7,364 nucleotides of DNA from CAZVWW01 sp964631265. Lineage in GTDB: Bacteria; Thermotogota; Thermotogae; MWEM01. A model generated the notes under the pieces. That model did not search any database. It was not told the DNA's origin and saw only the letters and a list, made by a program, of their open reading frames with translations. How positions within the stretch are numbered: position 1 is the stretch's first letter; each line of letters begins with the position of its first letter. The stretch spans positions 1-7,364 of the forward strand of contig CAZVWW010000111.1 in assembly GCA_964631265.1 (NCBI GenBank), read 5' to 3'. The position numbers and the translations under genes are program-made. Below, piece by piece: positions 1-6,653 of this stretch.

Positions 1-3
1 TTT

Positions 4-11
4 AAAGGAGG
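4..11 (+). promoter_or_regulatory. Shine-Dalgarno of the first permease gene
   Basis: AAAGGAGG lies 5 nt before the ATG at 17 and is a near-perfect anti-16S match. It supports the ATG at 17 as the true start and shows that the first gene is complete at its 5' end. Only 16 bases precede the start, so no promoter can be assessed and the operon may begin further upstream. Confidence 0.85.
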
Positions 12-16
12 ACGTT

Positions 17-949
17 ATGACAAAAAAGCAGAAATACTGGATCAGAAGGGTTGTGCGGACGATTATCACAGCCTTTGGAGTGACGCTGATAGCATTCCTG
101 ATTCTTCATCTTTCAAAAGGTGATCCGGTCAAGATCATGCTCGGACCTTATGCAACAGAGGAGAACGTGGCTGCCTTGAGGGCAAAATACAACCTTGATG
201 AGCCTTTGCATGTTCAATACCTGACATGGATCGGCAATGTCCTGAAGGGGGATCTCGGTAATTCAATCCGCTACAACCGGTCTGTCAATGAGTTGATCGG
301 CGAACGGATTGGACCCACGCTCATTTTAACGGGGAGCGGCCTGGTCATCGCGGTGGTGTTTGGGGTGATGCTCGGGATTTCCGCGGCCCTGCGGCGTAAT
401 TCGCTGCTTGATTATTTCTCCACCTTCCAGGCCATGTTCTGGATATCCATTCCGGCGTTCTGGCTTGGTATCTTGCTCCTGTATATCTTCGGTCTTCAGC
501 TGAGATGGGTTCCCATCGCCGGTATGACCGGGTTTACCTCGATCATTCTGCCGGCTTTGACGCTGGGACTGCGCCAGGAGGCCTGGTTCGCCCGTCCGAT
601 GCGCGCGGAGATGCTTGAGGTGCTGAACCAGGATTATGTGAAGACGGCCAAGGCGAAGGGGTTGAAGTACCGGATCGTCATCTGGAAACACGCCTTGAGA
701 AATGCGTTGATCCCCATCGTCACGATGTTGGCACTGCGACTGCCCTGGATCATCGGGGGATCTGTTGTGGTGGAAGTTGTATTCTCCTGGGGGGGGATCG
801 GCAGTCTTCTCGTGAACAGCGTGCTGGCCCGCGACTTCCCCGTGGTGCAGGCGATCCTGCTTATCATCGCCATCACGGTCGTTCTGGCCAATCTCTTTGC
901 GGATTTAATCTACTCGGTCATCGACCCGAGAATAAGGACGGCGGGGTGA
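17..949 (+). CDS. dppB: Peptide-type ABC transporter permease, DppB/OppB-like
   Basis: This is one of two inner-membrane permease subunits that form the translocation path of a family-5 (peptide/nickel type) ABC importer. At 310 aa it has the usual DppB length. The first membrane segment is at about residues 13-32 and ends in the family hallmark KGDP (34-37). An extracytoplasmic region follows, with KYNLDEPL (57-64) and the GDLGNS motif (78-83). Further hydrophobic segments lie near 101-123, 134-158, 172-185, 229-250 and 275-297. The EAA cytoplasmic loop that docks on the ATPase is at about 196-216 (DYVKTAKAKGL), followed by HALRNALIP (225-233) and the C-terminal IDPRIR (302-307). One oddity is FSWGGIG at 256-262, where the family usually has a Pro-Gly pair; it is encoded by a run of eight G. 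The gene ends 4 bp before the second permease, so the two are surely co-transcribed. The transported substrate cannot be told from this subunit, and the dpp symbol indicates the family only. Confidence 0.95.
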   Translation: MTKKQKYWIRRVVRTIITAFGVTLIAFLILHLSKGDPVKIMLGPYATEENVAALRAKYNLDEPLHVQYLTWIGNVLKGDLGNSIRYNRSVNELIGERIGPTLILTGSGLVIAVVFGVMLGISAALRRNSLLDYFSTFQAMFWISIPAFWLGILLLYIFGLQLRWVPIAGMTGFTSIILPALTLGLRQEAWFARPMRAEMLEVLNQDYVKTAKAKGLKYRIVIWKHALRNALIPIVTMLALRLPWIIGGSVVVEVVFSWGGIGSLLVNSVLARDFPVVQAILLIIAITVVLANLFADLIYSVIDPRIRTAG

Positions 950-953
950 TAAT

Positions 954-1862
954 ATGCAGAACAACGACGTGACATATGAAAACATCAGAAACGATATCAA
1001 GAATCTCAAACGGAAGAAGAGCAGTCAGATGTCGCTTGTCTGGTCGAGATTCAAGAAGAACAGATTGGCCCTTGTCGGATTCATCATCGTCAGTATTGTC
1101 ATCTTCATTGCGGTCTTTGCCCCTTTGCTGACACCATTTGATCCACTTGCCACCGATCCGATCAACAGATTGCAGGGGCCTTCAAAGGAACACTGGCTTG
1201 GTACCGATGAGCTCGGTCGCGATGTCCTGTCGAGATTATTCTACGGCTCGAGAATCGCGCTGCAGATCGGTGTGCTGATCATCCTCTTCGAGGGGGCTAT
1301 CGGGATCCTGCTCGGTGTTGTTTCCGGCTTTTTCGGAGGGTTTGTTGATTCGCTTATCATGCGAATCGTCGATATCCTGCGTTCTTTTCCCGTTATCATA
1401 CTGGCCATGGCCGTCGCCGGCATACTGGGGCAGGGGGTTGTGAACGTGGTTATTGCCCTCGGACTGGTCGGCTGGACAACGTATGCCCGAATGGTCCGGA
1501 GTAAGATCCTGTCGATCAAGGAGATGGATTATGTTGAAGCGGCGTATTCCATCGGCGAATCCAGATTCTCGGTTGTGATGCGCTATATCCTACCCAATGC
1601 TGTTTCAACGGCGATCATCATGATCTGCATCATGATGCCAACCGCTTTGATAGCCAGTGCCACGTTGAGCTTTCTCGGTGTCGGCGTTCAGCCGCCTTCC
1701 CCTGCATGGGGTTCCATGATTTCCGCTGGAAGGGATTATCTCTTAAAGGCGCCCTGGATTTCCACTTCGGCCGGCCTTGCGATCATGTTTACCGTCCTCG
1801 GTTTTAACTTCATCGGAGACGGTCTCAGAGATGCACTTGATCCGACAACAAAGAAGAATTAA
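954..1862 (+). CDS. dppC: Peptide-type ABC transporter permease, DppC/OppC-like
   Basis: This is the second permease, expected to form a heterodimer with the DppB-like protein. At 302 aa it is typical for DppC. A charged cytoplasmic tail (residues 1-36, rich in Lys/Arg/Asn) leads into the first membrane segment at about 38-60, which is the OppC N-terminal arrangement. The hallmark HWLGTDELGRDVLSR (80-94) is intact. The EAA coupling loop is at about 178-201, with MDYVEAAYSIG at 191-201. It is followed by LPNAVS (213-218), the strongly conserved SFLGVGVQPPSPAWG (239-253), and the C-terminal GDGLRDALDP (288-297). The start is 4 nt after the previous stop, and the GGGGTGA at the end of the upstream gene serves as a modest Shine-Dalgarno, so translational coupling is likely. 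Met26 is a possible internal start but has no clear ribosome binding site. Substrate is unknown. Confidence 0.95.
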   Translation: MQNNDVTYENIRNDIKNLKRKKSSQMSLVWSRFKKNRLALVGFIIVSIVIFIAVFAPLLTPFDPLATDPINRLQGPSKEHWLGTDELGRDVLSRLFYGSRIALQIGVLIILFEGAIGILLGVVSGFFGGFVDSLIMRIVDILRSFPVIILAMAVAGILGQGVVNVVIALGLVGWTTYARMVRSKILSIKEMDYVEAAYSIGESRFSVVMRYILPNAVSTAIIMICIMMPTALIASATLSFLGVGVQPPSPAWGSMISAGRDYLLKAPWISTSAGLAIMFTVLGFNFIGDGLRDALDPTTKKN

Positions 1863-1875
1863 AGGGGTGTGATGA

Positions 1876-2847
1876 ATGGGAAGTCTACTGACAGTCAAAG
1901 ATCTTAAACTCTCTTTCAGTACAGAAGAGGGGAAGGTTGAGGCGCTTGACGGCATCAATTTCGAGATTGAAGAGGGCACATTCCACGGCCTGATCGGGGA
2001 AACCGGCTGCGGGAAGAGTATCACCGGTCTATCGATCATGGGTCTGCTTGATAACAACGCCATCGTTGAGAGCGGCGAGATCATGTACAAGGGTCAGGAT
2101 ATCTTAAAGCTTTCAGAGAGGCAGCTGCAACGGAATATCCGGGGGAATGAGATCGCCATGATCTTTCAGGATCCCTCTTCCTCGCTGAATCCTGTTTTTA
2201 CGATCGAGCAGCAGATTGAGGAAGTTGTGAGGATGTATCAGCGATCTGCCAAAGAGAAATACAAGCAGATCGTTGTCGATGAACTGAAAAAGGTTAAACT
2301 CCCGGATGCCGAATCCCTTGTCTATAAATATCCCCATCAACTCTCCGGTGGGATGAAGCAGCGGGTCATGATCGCCATGATGCTTGCCTGCAATCCCTCT
2401 CTGCTGATTGCCGACGAGCCCACAACGGCGCTCGATGTGTCCATACAGGCCCAGTTTTTGAAGGTTATCTCAGACCTCAAGGAAGTGTTCAACATGACCG
2501 TCCTGTATATCACGCATAATCTGGCCGTCATCAGTGAGATATGCGATAATGTATCCGTGATGTATGCGGGAAGGATCGCGGAAACCGCGTCGGTACACGA
2601 TCTGTTCAAGAATCCGCAGCATCCGTATACCTACAAGCTGATTCACTCTGTTCTTGGTGTTGAAAACTCACTGGACGAACTGGAGGAGATTCCGGGATCG
2701 GTTCCGAGGCTCATCAACCCGCCGCCGGGATGCCGGTTTCATCCGCGATGCGAGGAAAGGATTGACAAATGTGACAAAGAGGTTCCTCAGACAGTAGAGA
2801 TTGCCCCGGGACATACGGTGGCATGCCATAGAAGGGGATCGCAATGA
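1876..2847 (+). CDS. dppD: Peptide-type ABC transporter ATPase, DppD/OppD-like, with 4-Cys C-terminal domain
   Basis: This cytoplasmic ATPase powers the importer, probably as a heterodimer with the DppF-like protein. All nucleotide-binding motifs are intact: Walker A GETGCGKS (41-48), Q-loop Gln98, signature LSGGM (156-160, with Met in the last position as is common in DppD), Walker B LLIADEP (176-182), D-loop ALD (185-187) and H-loop His214. The C-terminal oligopeptide-transporter domain includes NPPPGCRFHPRC (281-292). Its four cysteines (286, 292, 299, 317; spacing C-x5-C-x6-C-x17-C) match the arrangement that binds a [4Fe-4S] cluster in structurally studied DppD proteins; cluster binding here is inferred. 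Start choice: AAAGGGG at 1861-1867 lies 8 nt upstream of ATG 1876, and the overlapping ATG at 1872 is out of frame. The stop overlaps the next start as ATGA. Length (323 aa) is normal. Confidence 0.95.
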   Translation: MGSLLTVKDLKLSFSTEEGKVEALDGINFEIEEGTFHGLIGETGCGKSITGLSIMGLLDNNAIVESGEIMYKGQDILKLSERQLQRNIRGNEIAMIFQDPSSSLNPVFTIEQQIEEVVRMYQRSAKEKYKQIVVDELKKVKLPDAESLVYKYPHQLSGGMKQRVMIAMMLACNPSLLIADEPTTALDVSIQAQFLKVISDLKEVFNMTVLYITHNLAVISEICDNVSVMYAGRIAETASVHDLFKNPQHPYTYKLIHSVLGVENSLDELEEIPGSVPRLINPPPGCRFHPRCEERIDKCDKEVPQTVEIAPGHTVACHRRGSQ

Positions 2848-3794
2848 GAGAAAAAATACTGCAGATAAAAGAGCTTAAAAAACACTTCTTGAGTCCCAGA
2901 GGGGATGTCCGGGCAACGGACGGTTGTACATTTGATATCTACAAGGGCGAAACCTTCGGCCTTGTCGGGGAGTCCGGCTGCGGGAAATCAACCCTCATCC
3001 GGACGATATTAAGGCTTCTGGCCCCGACATCGGGAGAGATATGGTTTAAGGGCGAGGATATTGCCAAGCTCGAACACAAAGACACGAGGCGTTTGAGAAA
3101 AGAGATGAGCCTGGTCTTTCAGAACCCCCATTCTTCGTTGAACCCGAGGATGACCGTCTTTGACACGTTGTCAAGGCCCTTCAAGATACACAATCTCACC
3201 CGGAACAAAGAGGAAACAACGGTCGAGATCGTGAAGATCCTGAAAACCATGGGGCTTCAGGCTGAACATATGATACGTTTCCCGCATGAACTGAGCGGCG
3301 GGCAGAAACAGCGGATTGCAGTCGCCCGGGCGTTGTCCGTTGAACCGGAGATCATCTTCCTGGACGAACCCACGTCTGCACTCGACGTATCCGTCCAGAC
3401 AAAGATCCTCAAACTGCTTGAAAAAACGAAGAGAGAGCGCGACTTGACCTACTTTTACATCTCTCATGACATCAACCTCATCCGGGTGGTCTCGGACAGA
3501 ATGGCGGTCATGTATCTCGGCCGAATCGTCGAGATAGGCGACACCAATAAGCTCTTCAACCATCCCAAGCACCCGTACACAGTGGGATTGTTCAAGTCCG
3601 TTCCCGAACCAGATCCGGATAAGAAGATCAGCGGGATGGCATTGACGGGCGAGGTCCCGAGTCCCATCAACCCGCCGAGCGGCTGTAATTTCAGCCCGAG
3701 ATGTCCAAAGGCCTTTGACAGATGTTTCAAAGAGGAACCCGAACTGAGAAAATTGGATGATGGCAGAGCAATTGCCTGTCATCTTTTCGAATAA
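2844..3794 (+). CDS. dppF: Peptide-type ABC transporter ATPase, DppF/OppF-like, with 4-Cys C-terminal domain
   Basis: This is the second cytoplasmic ATPase of the importer. Its motifs are complete: Walker A GESGCGKST (42-50), Q-loop Gln93 in VFQNP, canonical signature LSGGQ (150-154), Walker B IIFLDEP (170-176), D-loop ALD (179-181) and H-loop His208 in YISHD. FQNPHSSLNPRM (92-103) is typical of DppF/OppF. Both nucleotide sites of the heterodimer should therefore be competent. The C-terminal domain has NPPSGCNFSPRC (276-287) and four cysteines at 281, 287, 294 and 312, with exactly the spacing seen in the DppD-like partner. Translation is probably coupled: the start ATG overlaps the upstream TGA as ATGA, and GAAGGGGA (2831-2838) inside the upstream gene is the ribosome binding site. 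At 316 aa the length is normal. A 203-codon opening on the opposite strand inside this gene is a shadow. Confidence 0.95.
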   Translation: MREKILQIKELKKHFLSPRGDVRATDGCTFDIYKGETFGLVGESGCGKSTLIRTILRLLAPTSGEIWFKGEDIAKLEHKDTRRLRKEMSLVFQNPHSSLNPRMTVFDTLSRPFKIHNLTRNKEETTVEIVKILKTMGLQAEHMIRFPHELSGGQKQRIAVARALSVEPEIIFLDEPTSALDVSVQTKILKLLEKTKRERDLTYFYISHDINLIRVVSDRMAVMYLGRIVEIGDTNKLFNHPKHPYTVGLFKSVPEPDPDKKISGMALTGEVPSPINPPSGCNFSPRCPKAFDRCFKEEPELRKLDDGRAIACHLFE

Positions 3795-3800
3795 ACCTTT

Positions 3801-3807
3801 AAGGAGG
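3801..3807 (+). promoter_or_regulatory. Strong Shine-Dalgarno that fixes a GTG start
   Basis: AAGGAGG is followed by a T-rich 8-nt spacer and GTG at 3816. No ATG lies between this site and the signal peptide, and the next in-frame Met (residue 32) would remove the signal peptide entirely, so GTG is the start. This is among the best ribosome binding sites in the block, consistent with binding protein being made in excess over the membrane and ATPase subunits (inference). Confidence 0.85.
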
Positions 3808-3815
3808 GATTTTTT

Positions 3816-5348
3816 GTGAGAAATTTTAGATTTACAGTACTGATCGTGTTGTTGGTTCTGCTGATTGGAAGTGTGGCATTTGCCGCAAGAGACACGGCCG
3901 TTGTCGCCATGAAGGGCGAGCCGTCAAAAATGAATCCGATCACCTATCAGGATACCGAAACGGACCTTGTGCTGGCAGCCTTGAGCGACCCGTTGGTTGA
4001 ACTGACGGAAAGTGGGGATTACACCAGCGAGGGAGCTGTCATTTCAGACTATTCGGTCTCAGATGAGGGCACTGTTTACACCTTCAAGATTAAGGAAGGC
4101 ATTACGTTCCACAACGGGACACCTCTGACAGCGGAAGATGTCAAATTCACCTACGAGTCATTCATGGACCCTGAACTGGGTTCACCGCACAACAAGTACT
4201 ACAATGACATCGAAGAGGTTGAACTGGTCGACGATTACACGTTGAAGATTCACTTGAAGAATCGAAACGTCGCCTTCCTCACCAATGCCAGATTAAGAGG
4301 GATCGTTGTCCCCAAGGACTATGTTGAGGAAGTTGGATGGGACGGTTTTGAACAGCATCCCATCAGCTCGGGGCCTTATGAATTTGTCAGGCATGATCCG
4401 GGGCAGCGGGTTGTTATGAAGCGATACGAGGATTACTGGGGCAACGAAGCCGGCATCCCCAACCTCGAATTCCGTTTCTTCCCGGAAACCACGTCAGCTG
4501 TTATGGCGCTCCAGGCCAAGCAGATTGATTACATCGCCGAGATTCCCGCCGATGAATACCGGTCTTTGAAGGATATGCCGGGAATCGGTTCGGGCACCTA
4601 CAAGAAGTTTGAAGATCACCGAATCTGCTTCAACAAGCGGGAGGATTCCATCTTCAGCAACAAGAAAGTCAGACAGGCCGTTGCATATGCCATCAACCGT
4701 CATGAACTCATCGCGCTGACAAGAGGCGAACTGGCGGTACCTGCTGTCGGACGTGTGCCGAGTTTCCACGCCGCTGCAGCCCTTAATGCACCTGCCTATG
4801 AACAGAACCTTGAGAAAGCCAGAGAACTCCTCGCCGAGGCCGGCTACCCCGATGGCTTTGAAACCCAGATTTATGCCCCGTCGGGCTACAGAGAGAGAGT
4901 TTTGGAAGTACAGCAGATCCAGAGACAGCTCTCACAGATCGGAATCGAGTGTGAAGTGGTTGCAGTTGAATGGGGAACCTATCTCGACGTTACAGCTGAA
5001 GGTGAAGCCCCGATGTTCAGAGAGAGATGGTCCGCATCATCCCCGTCACCCATGAGCTTCGTGGATAACTGGTGGTCCGAGTCAAGCTGGAACGCCATCT
5101 TCGGAACCTATCACAACGAAGAGGTTGACAAACTTATTACAGAGCTGAAGAAGGAAACAAATGAATCCAAGCGATGGGAACTCTACAGAAAGGTCCAGGA
5201 TATTGCCATGGACGATGTGGCCTGCTATCCGCTTTACTGGCCGATAAACGGCGTTGTCTACAACGATGAGGTCTACATACCCGAATACCTCTTCAACGTA
5301 TTCAAGAGACCGATTTACAACATCGACAAATGGAGTTTCGCTGAATAA
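3816..5348 (+). CDS. Family-5 extracellular solute-binding protein (DppA/OppA-like), secreted, non-lipoprotein
   Basis: This is the periplasmic receptor that captures the ligand and delivers it to the BCDF complex. It has 510 aa, normal for the SBP_bac_5 family. A Sec signal peptide is clear: Arg2/Arg5, a Leu/Val/Ile core at 8-17 and GSVAFA, with cleavage predicted after Ala23. There is no lipobox cysteine, so it should be free in the periplasm, which fits a diderm cell. Family landmarks are YTFKIKEGITFHNGTPLTAEDV (split at 88-98 and 99-109), SSGPYEFV (184-191), RYEDYWG (203-209), FNKRED (272-277) followed by VRQAVAYAINR (285-295), and ARELLAEAGYPDGFE (335-349). The segment at about 404-425, where many DppA-type proteins carry an Asp-rich motif near the ligand, instead reads as Ser/Trp-rich (ASSPSPMSFVDNWW). 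Ligand specificity may therefore differ from classic dipeptide binders. Being last in the BCDF-A order is common enough. Candidate ligands are peptides, acyl-amino acids or other amides. Confidence 0.93.
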   Translation: MRNFRFTVLIVLLVLLIGSVAFAARDTAVVAMKGEPSKMNPITYQDTETDLVLAALSDPLVELTESGDYTSEGAVISDYSVSDEGTVYTFKIKEGITFHNGTPLTAEDVKFTYESFMDPELGSPHNKYYNDIEEVELVDDYTLKIHLKNRNVAFLTNARLRGIVVPKDYVEEVGWDGFEQHPISSGPYEFVRHDPGQRVVMKRYEDYWGNEAGIPNLEFRFFPETTSAVMALQAKQIDYIAEIPADEYRSLKDMPGIGSGTYKKFEDHRICFNKREDSIFSNKKVRQAVAYAINRHELIALTRGELAVPAVGRVPSFHAAAALNAPAYEQNLEKARELLAEAGYPDGFETQIYAPSGYRERVLEVQQIQRQLSQIGIECEVVAVEWGTYLDVTAEGEAPMFRERWSASSPSPMSFVDNWWSESSWNAIFGTYHNEEVDKLITELKKETNESKRWELYRKVQDIAMDDVACYPLYWPINGVVYNDEVYIPEYLFNVFKRPIYNIDKWSFAE

Positions 5349-5351
5349 TCC

Positions 5352-5375
5352 GTTAAGAAATGATACGTCATTAAC
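5352..5375 (+). other. Small stem-loop with UACG loop after the binding-protein gene
   Basis: AATGA (5359-5363) and TCATT (5368-5372) pair perfectly around a TACG tetraloop. GTT (5352-5354) and AAC (5373-5375) can add three more pairs across a 4-nt bulge. UACG belongs to the UNCG tetraloop class, but the closing pair here is A-U rather than the stabilising C-G, and the stem is AT-rich, so it is probably weak. It begins 3 nt after the TAA stop. Confidence 0.3.
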
Positions 5376-5380
5376 CATAC

Positions 5381-5423
5381 ACACCTTAAGGGGCTGCCAG
5401 TTCAGTCCCTTAAGTGTTATTTT
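5381..5423 (+). terminator. Stem-loop with T-rich tail between binding protein and hydrolase (terminator/attenuator or 3'-protecting hairpin)
   Basis: The left arm at 5381-5396 (ACACCTTAAGGGGCTG) pairs with the right arm at 5403-5417 (CAGTCCCTTAAGTGT). This gives 15 base pairs with one G-U pair (5393-5406) and one bulged C, closed by a 6-nt CCAGTT loop. TTATTTT (5417-5423) overlaps the base of the stem. This resembles an imperfect intrinsic terminator. Because genes continue downstream on the same strand without an obvious promoter, it may instead allow partial read-through, or protect the 3' end of the binding-protein message so that receptor outnumbers the enzyme. Which of these applies cannot be decided from sequence alone. 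Confidence 0.6.
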
Positions 5424-5430
5424 AAGGGGG
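5406..5430 (+). promoter_or_regulatory. Alternative hairpin overlapping the hydrolase Shine-Dalgarno
   Basis: TCCCTTAA (5406-5413), which is part of the right arm of the upstream stem-loop, can also pair with TTAAGGGG (5422-5429) across an 8-nt loop. That pairing would bury AAGGGGG (5424-5430), the only Shine-Dalgarno for the ATG at 5435 (4 nt spacer). The two structures are mutually exclusive. When the larger upstream hairpin forms, the ribosome binding site is free; when its left arm is occupied, the site can be masked. The base pairs are read directly from the sequence; a regulatory role is inferred. Confidence 0.35.
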
Positions 5431-5434
5431 ATTT

Positions 5435-6601
5435 ATGTTCGAGAAAAAGCAGGCAATCAAAAAGAATCTGACCGAGATTGAGGATGATCTCTTCGCCCTC
5501 GTCAAGAAGATGAAGGAGAATCCCGAGCTCGGATTTGAGGAACACAAGGCCAGTCAATGGCTCACGGACTTTCTTGAAAGCGTGGGTTTCAAGGTGGAAA
5601 GAGGTATTGCCGATCTGCCGACGGCCTTCAGAGCCACCTATGATACGGGGGTTGAGGGTCCCAATGTGGCATTCCTCTGCGAGTACGATGCGCTTCCCGT
5701 AATCGGTCACGGATGCGGGCACAATATGATCGGGCCCATGAGTATCGGGGGAGCTGTTTCGCTTTCAAAAACGGAAGGAATCAGGGGAAAGATAACCGTT
5801 CTCGGATGTCCCGCAGAGGAAACGGGCGGGGCAAAGGTGCTCCTTGTCAAAAACGGGGTTTTTGAGGACATCGACGTGGCTATGATGGTCCATCCGGCCA
5901 CCGTGAACGGGGTCTATTCAACCTCTTTCGCAATCGACGCCATAGAGTTTACCTATCACGGAAAGACATCGCATGCCGCATCTGCACCGGAACTTGGTAT
6001 CAACGCCCTGGACAGTGTCATCCATCTCTTCAACGGTATTAACGCCCTCCGGCAGCATCTGAAGGATGAGGTGAGGATACACGGGATCATCAGCAAAGGC
6101 GGGGATGCCGCCAACGTCGTTCCCGAACTGGCGCAGGCTCGTTTCTATTTCAGAGCGGCTGAGAGGGAATATCTGGATGAGATGGTGGAGAAGATCTACA
6201 AAGTTGCCGAGGGAGCGGCTCTGATGACCGGTGCGAGTGTGGAATGGCAAAACTACGAACTGTCAAACGACGATCTCAGACCGAATAAAACCCTCTCGGA
6301 GCTCTTTAAAAAGAGTTATCAGGAGATTGGCGTGACCGATATAAAGCCCCCGTATAAAGGGAAGGGGTCAACCGACATGGGCAATGTCAGTCATGTGGTG
6401 CCAGCAATCCACCCATACGTGGCCATAGGCGATGAGGGAGCGTTCAACCCGCATTCAAGGGAGCAGGCGGATGCGACAGTCAGCCCGAGAGGAAAAAAGG
6501 CGATGTTTAACGCCGCACTTGCAATGGGGTTGACAGGCTATGAGATTTTAACCGACAGTGCCGTATATGACGAGATCATCAAAGAATTCAAAAACCGATG
6601 A
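5435..6601 (+). CDS. M20D-family metallo-amidohydrolase, AbgB/PM20D2-like
   Basis: This predicted cytosolic, metal-dependent amidase or dipeptidase hydrolyses an amide bond in an acyl-amino acid or small peptide. It has 388 aa, usual for M20D, and no signal peptide. Expected active-site residues are all present: Cys94 and His96 in GHGCGHN (91-97), the Glu128-Glu129 pair in PAEETGG (first the general base, second a metal ligand), His153 in MVHPA, and His340 in NPHSREQA. The lid/dimerisation domain starts near 168 with HGKTSHAASAPE (175-186), where His180 usually reaches the partner's active site, and includes ANVVPE (226-231). EYDALP (83-88), CGHN rather than CGHD, and GSTDMGNVSHVVPAIHP (311-327) point to the AbgB/PM20D2 branch (p-aminobenzoyl-glutamate or beta-alanyl-lysine type hydrolases), not to carboxypeptidase G2 or HipO proper. 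Its place after a complete peptide importer suggests it acts on the imported compound. The exact substrate cannot be read from sequence. The Shine-Dalgarno AAGGGGG sits unusually close (4 nt). Confidence 0.92.
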   Translation: MFEKKQAIKKNLTEIEDDLFALVKKMKENPELGFEEHKASQWLTDFLESVGFKVERGIADLPTAFRATYDTGVEGPNVAFLCEYDALPVIGHGCGHNMIGPMSIGGAVSLSKTEGIRGKITVLGCPAEETGGAKVLLVKNGVFEDIDVAMMVHPATVNGVYSTSFAIDAIEFTYHGKTSHAASAPELGINALDSVIHLFNGINALRQHLKDEVRIHGIISKGGDAANVVPELAQARFYFRAAEREYLDEMVEKIYKVAEGAALMTGASVEWQNYELSNDDLRPNKTLSELFKKSYQEIGVTDIKPPYKGKGSTDMGNVSHVVPAIHPYVAIGDEGAFNPHSREQADATVSPRGKKAMFNAALAMGLTGYEILTDSAVYDEIIKEFKNR

Positions 6602-6640
6602 ATGAACTCTACCAAATAGGTAAGACCGGAGTTTAAAAAA

Positions 6641-6646
6641 AAGGAG
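6641..6646 (+). promoter_or_regulatory. Shine-Dalgarno of the lipoprotein gene
   Basis: AAGGAG follows an A-run and lies 7 nt before the ATG at 6654. It sets the start of the last gene so that the protein begins with a proper lipoprotein signal peptide. The 52-bp gap after the hydrolase (6602-6653) shows no stem-loop with a T-tract and no convincing promoter, so read-through from the hydrolase gene is plausible. Confidence 0.8.
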
Positions 6647-6653
6647 TATTTTC

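Noticed and set aside
3171..3782. 203-codon open frame on the - strand inside the DppF-like gene.
   Set aside because: It lies fully antisense to a gene with every ABC ATPase motif. Its translation has no recognisable domain and no placed ribosome binding site. Long antisense frames are expected opposite such codon use.
4753..5055. 100-codon + strand frame inside the solute-binding protein gene.
   Set aside because: It is a +1-frame shadow inside a clearly coding family-5 receptor and has no Shine-Dalgarno or domain.
5254..5481. 75-codon + strand frame spanning the end of the receptor gene, the junction and the start of the hydrolase.
   Set aside because: It overlaps two well-supported genes and the hairpin, and has no ribosome binding site. 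Its translation is low-complexity Ser/Thr/Arg.
6598..6636. 12-codon frame (MNELYQIGKTGV) whose ATG overlaps the hydrolase stop as ATGA, ending just before the lipoprotein Shine-Dalgarno.
   Set aside because: The overlap looks like coupling, but the peptide is very short, has no ribosome binding site of its own and no recognisable features; chance explains it.
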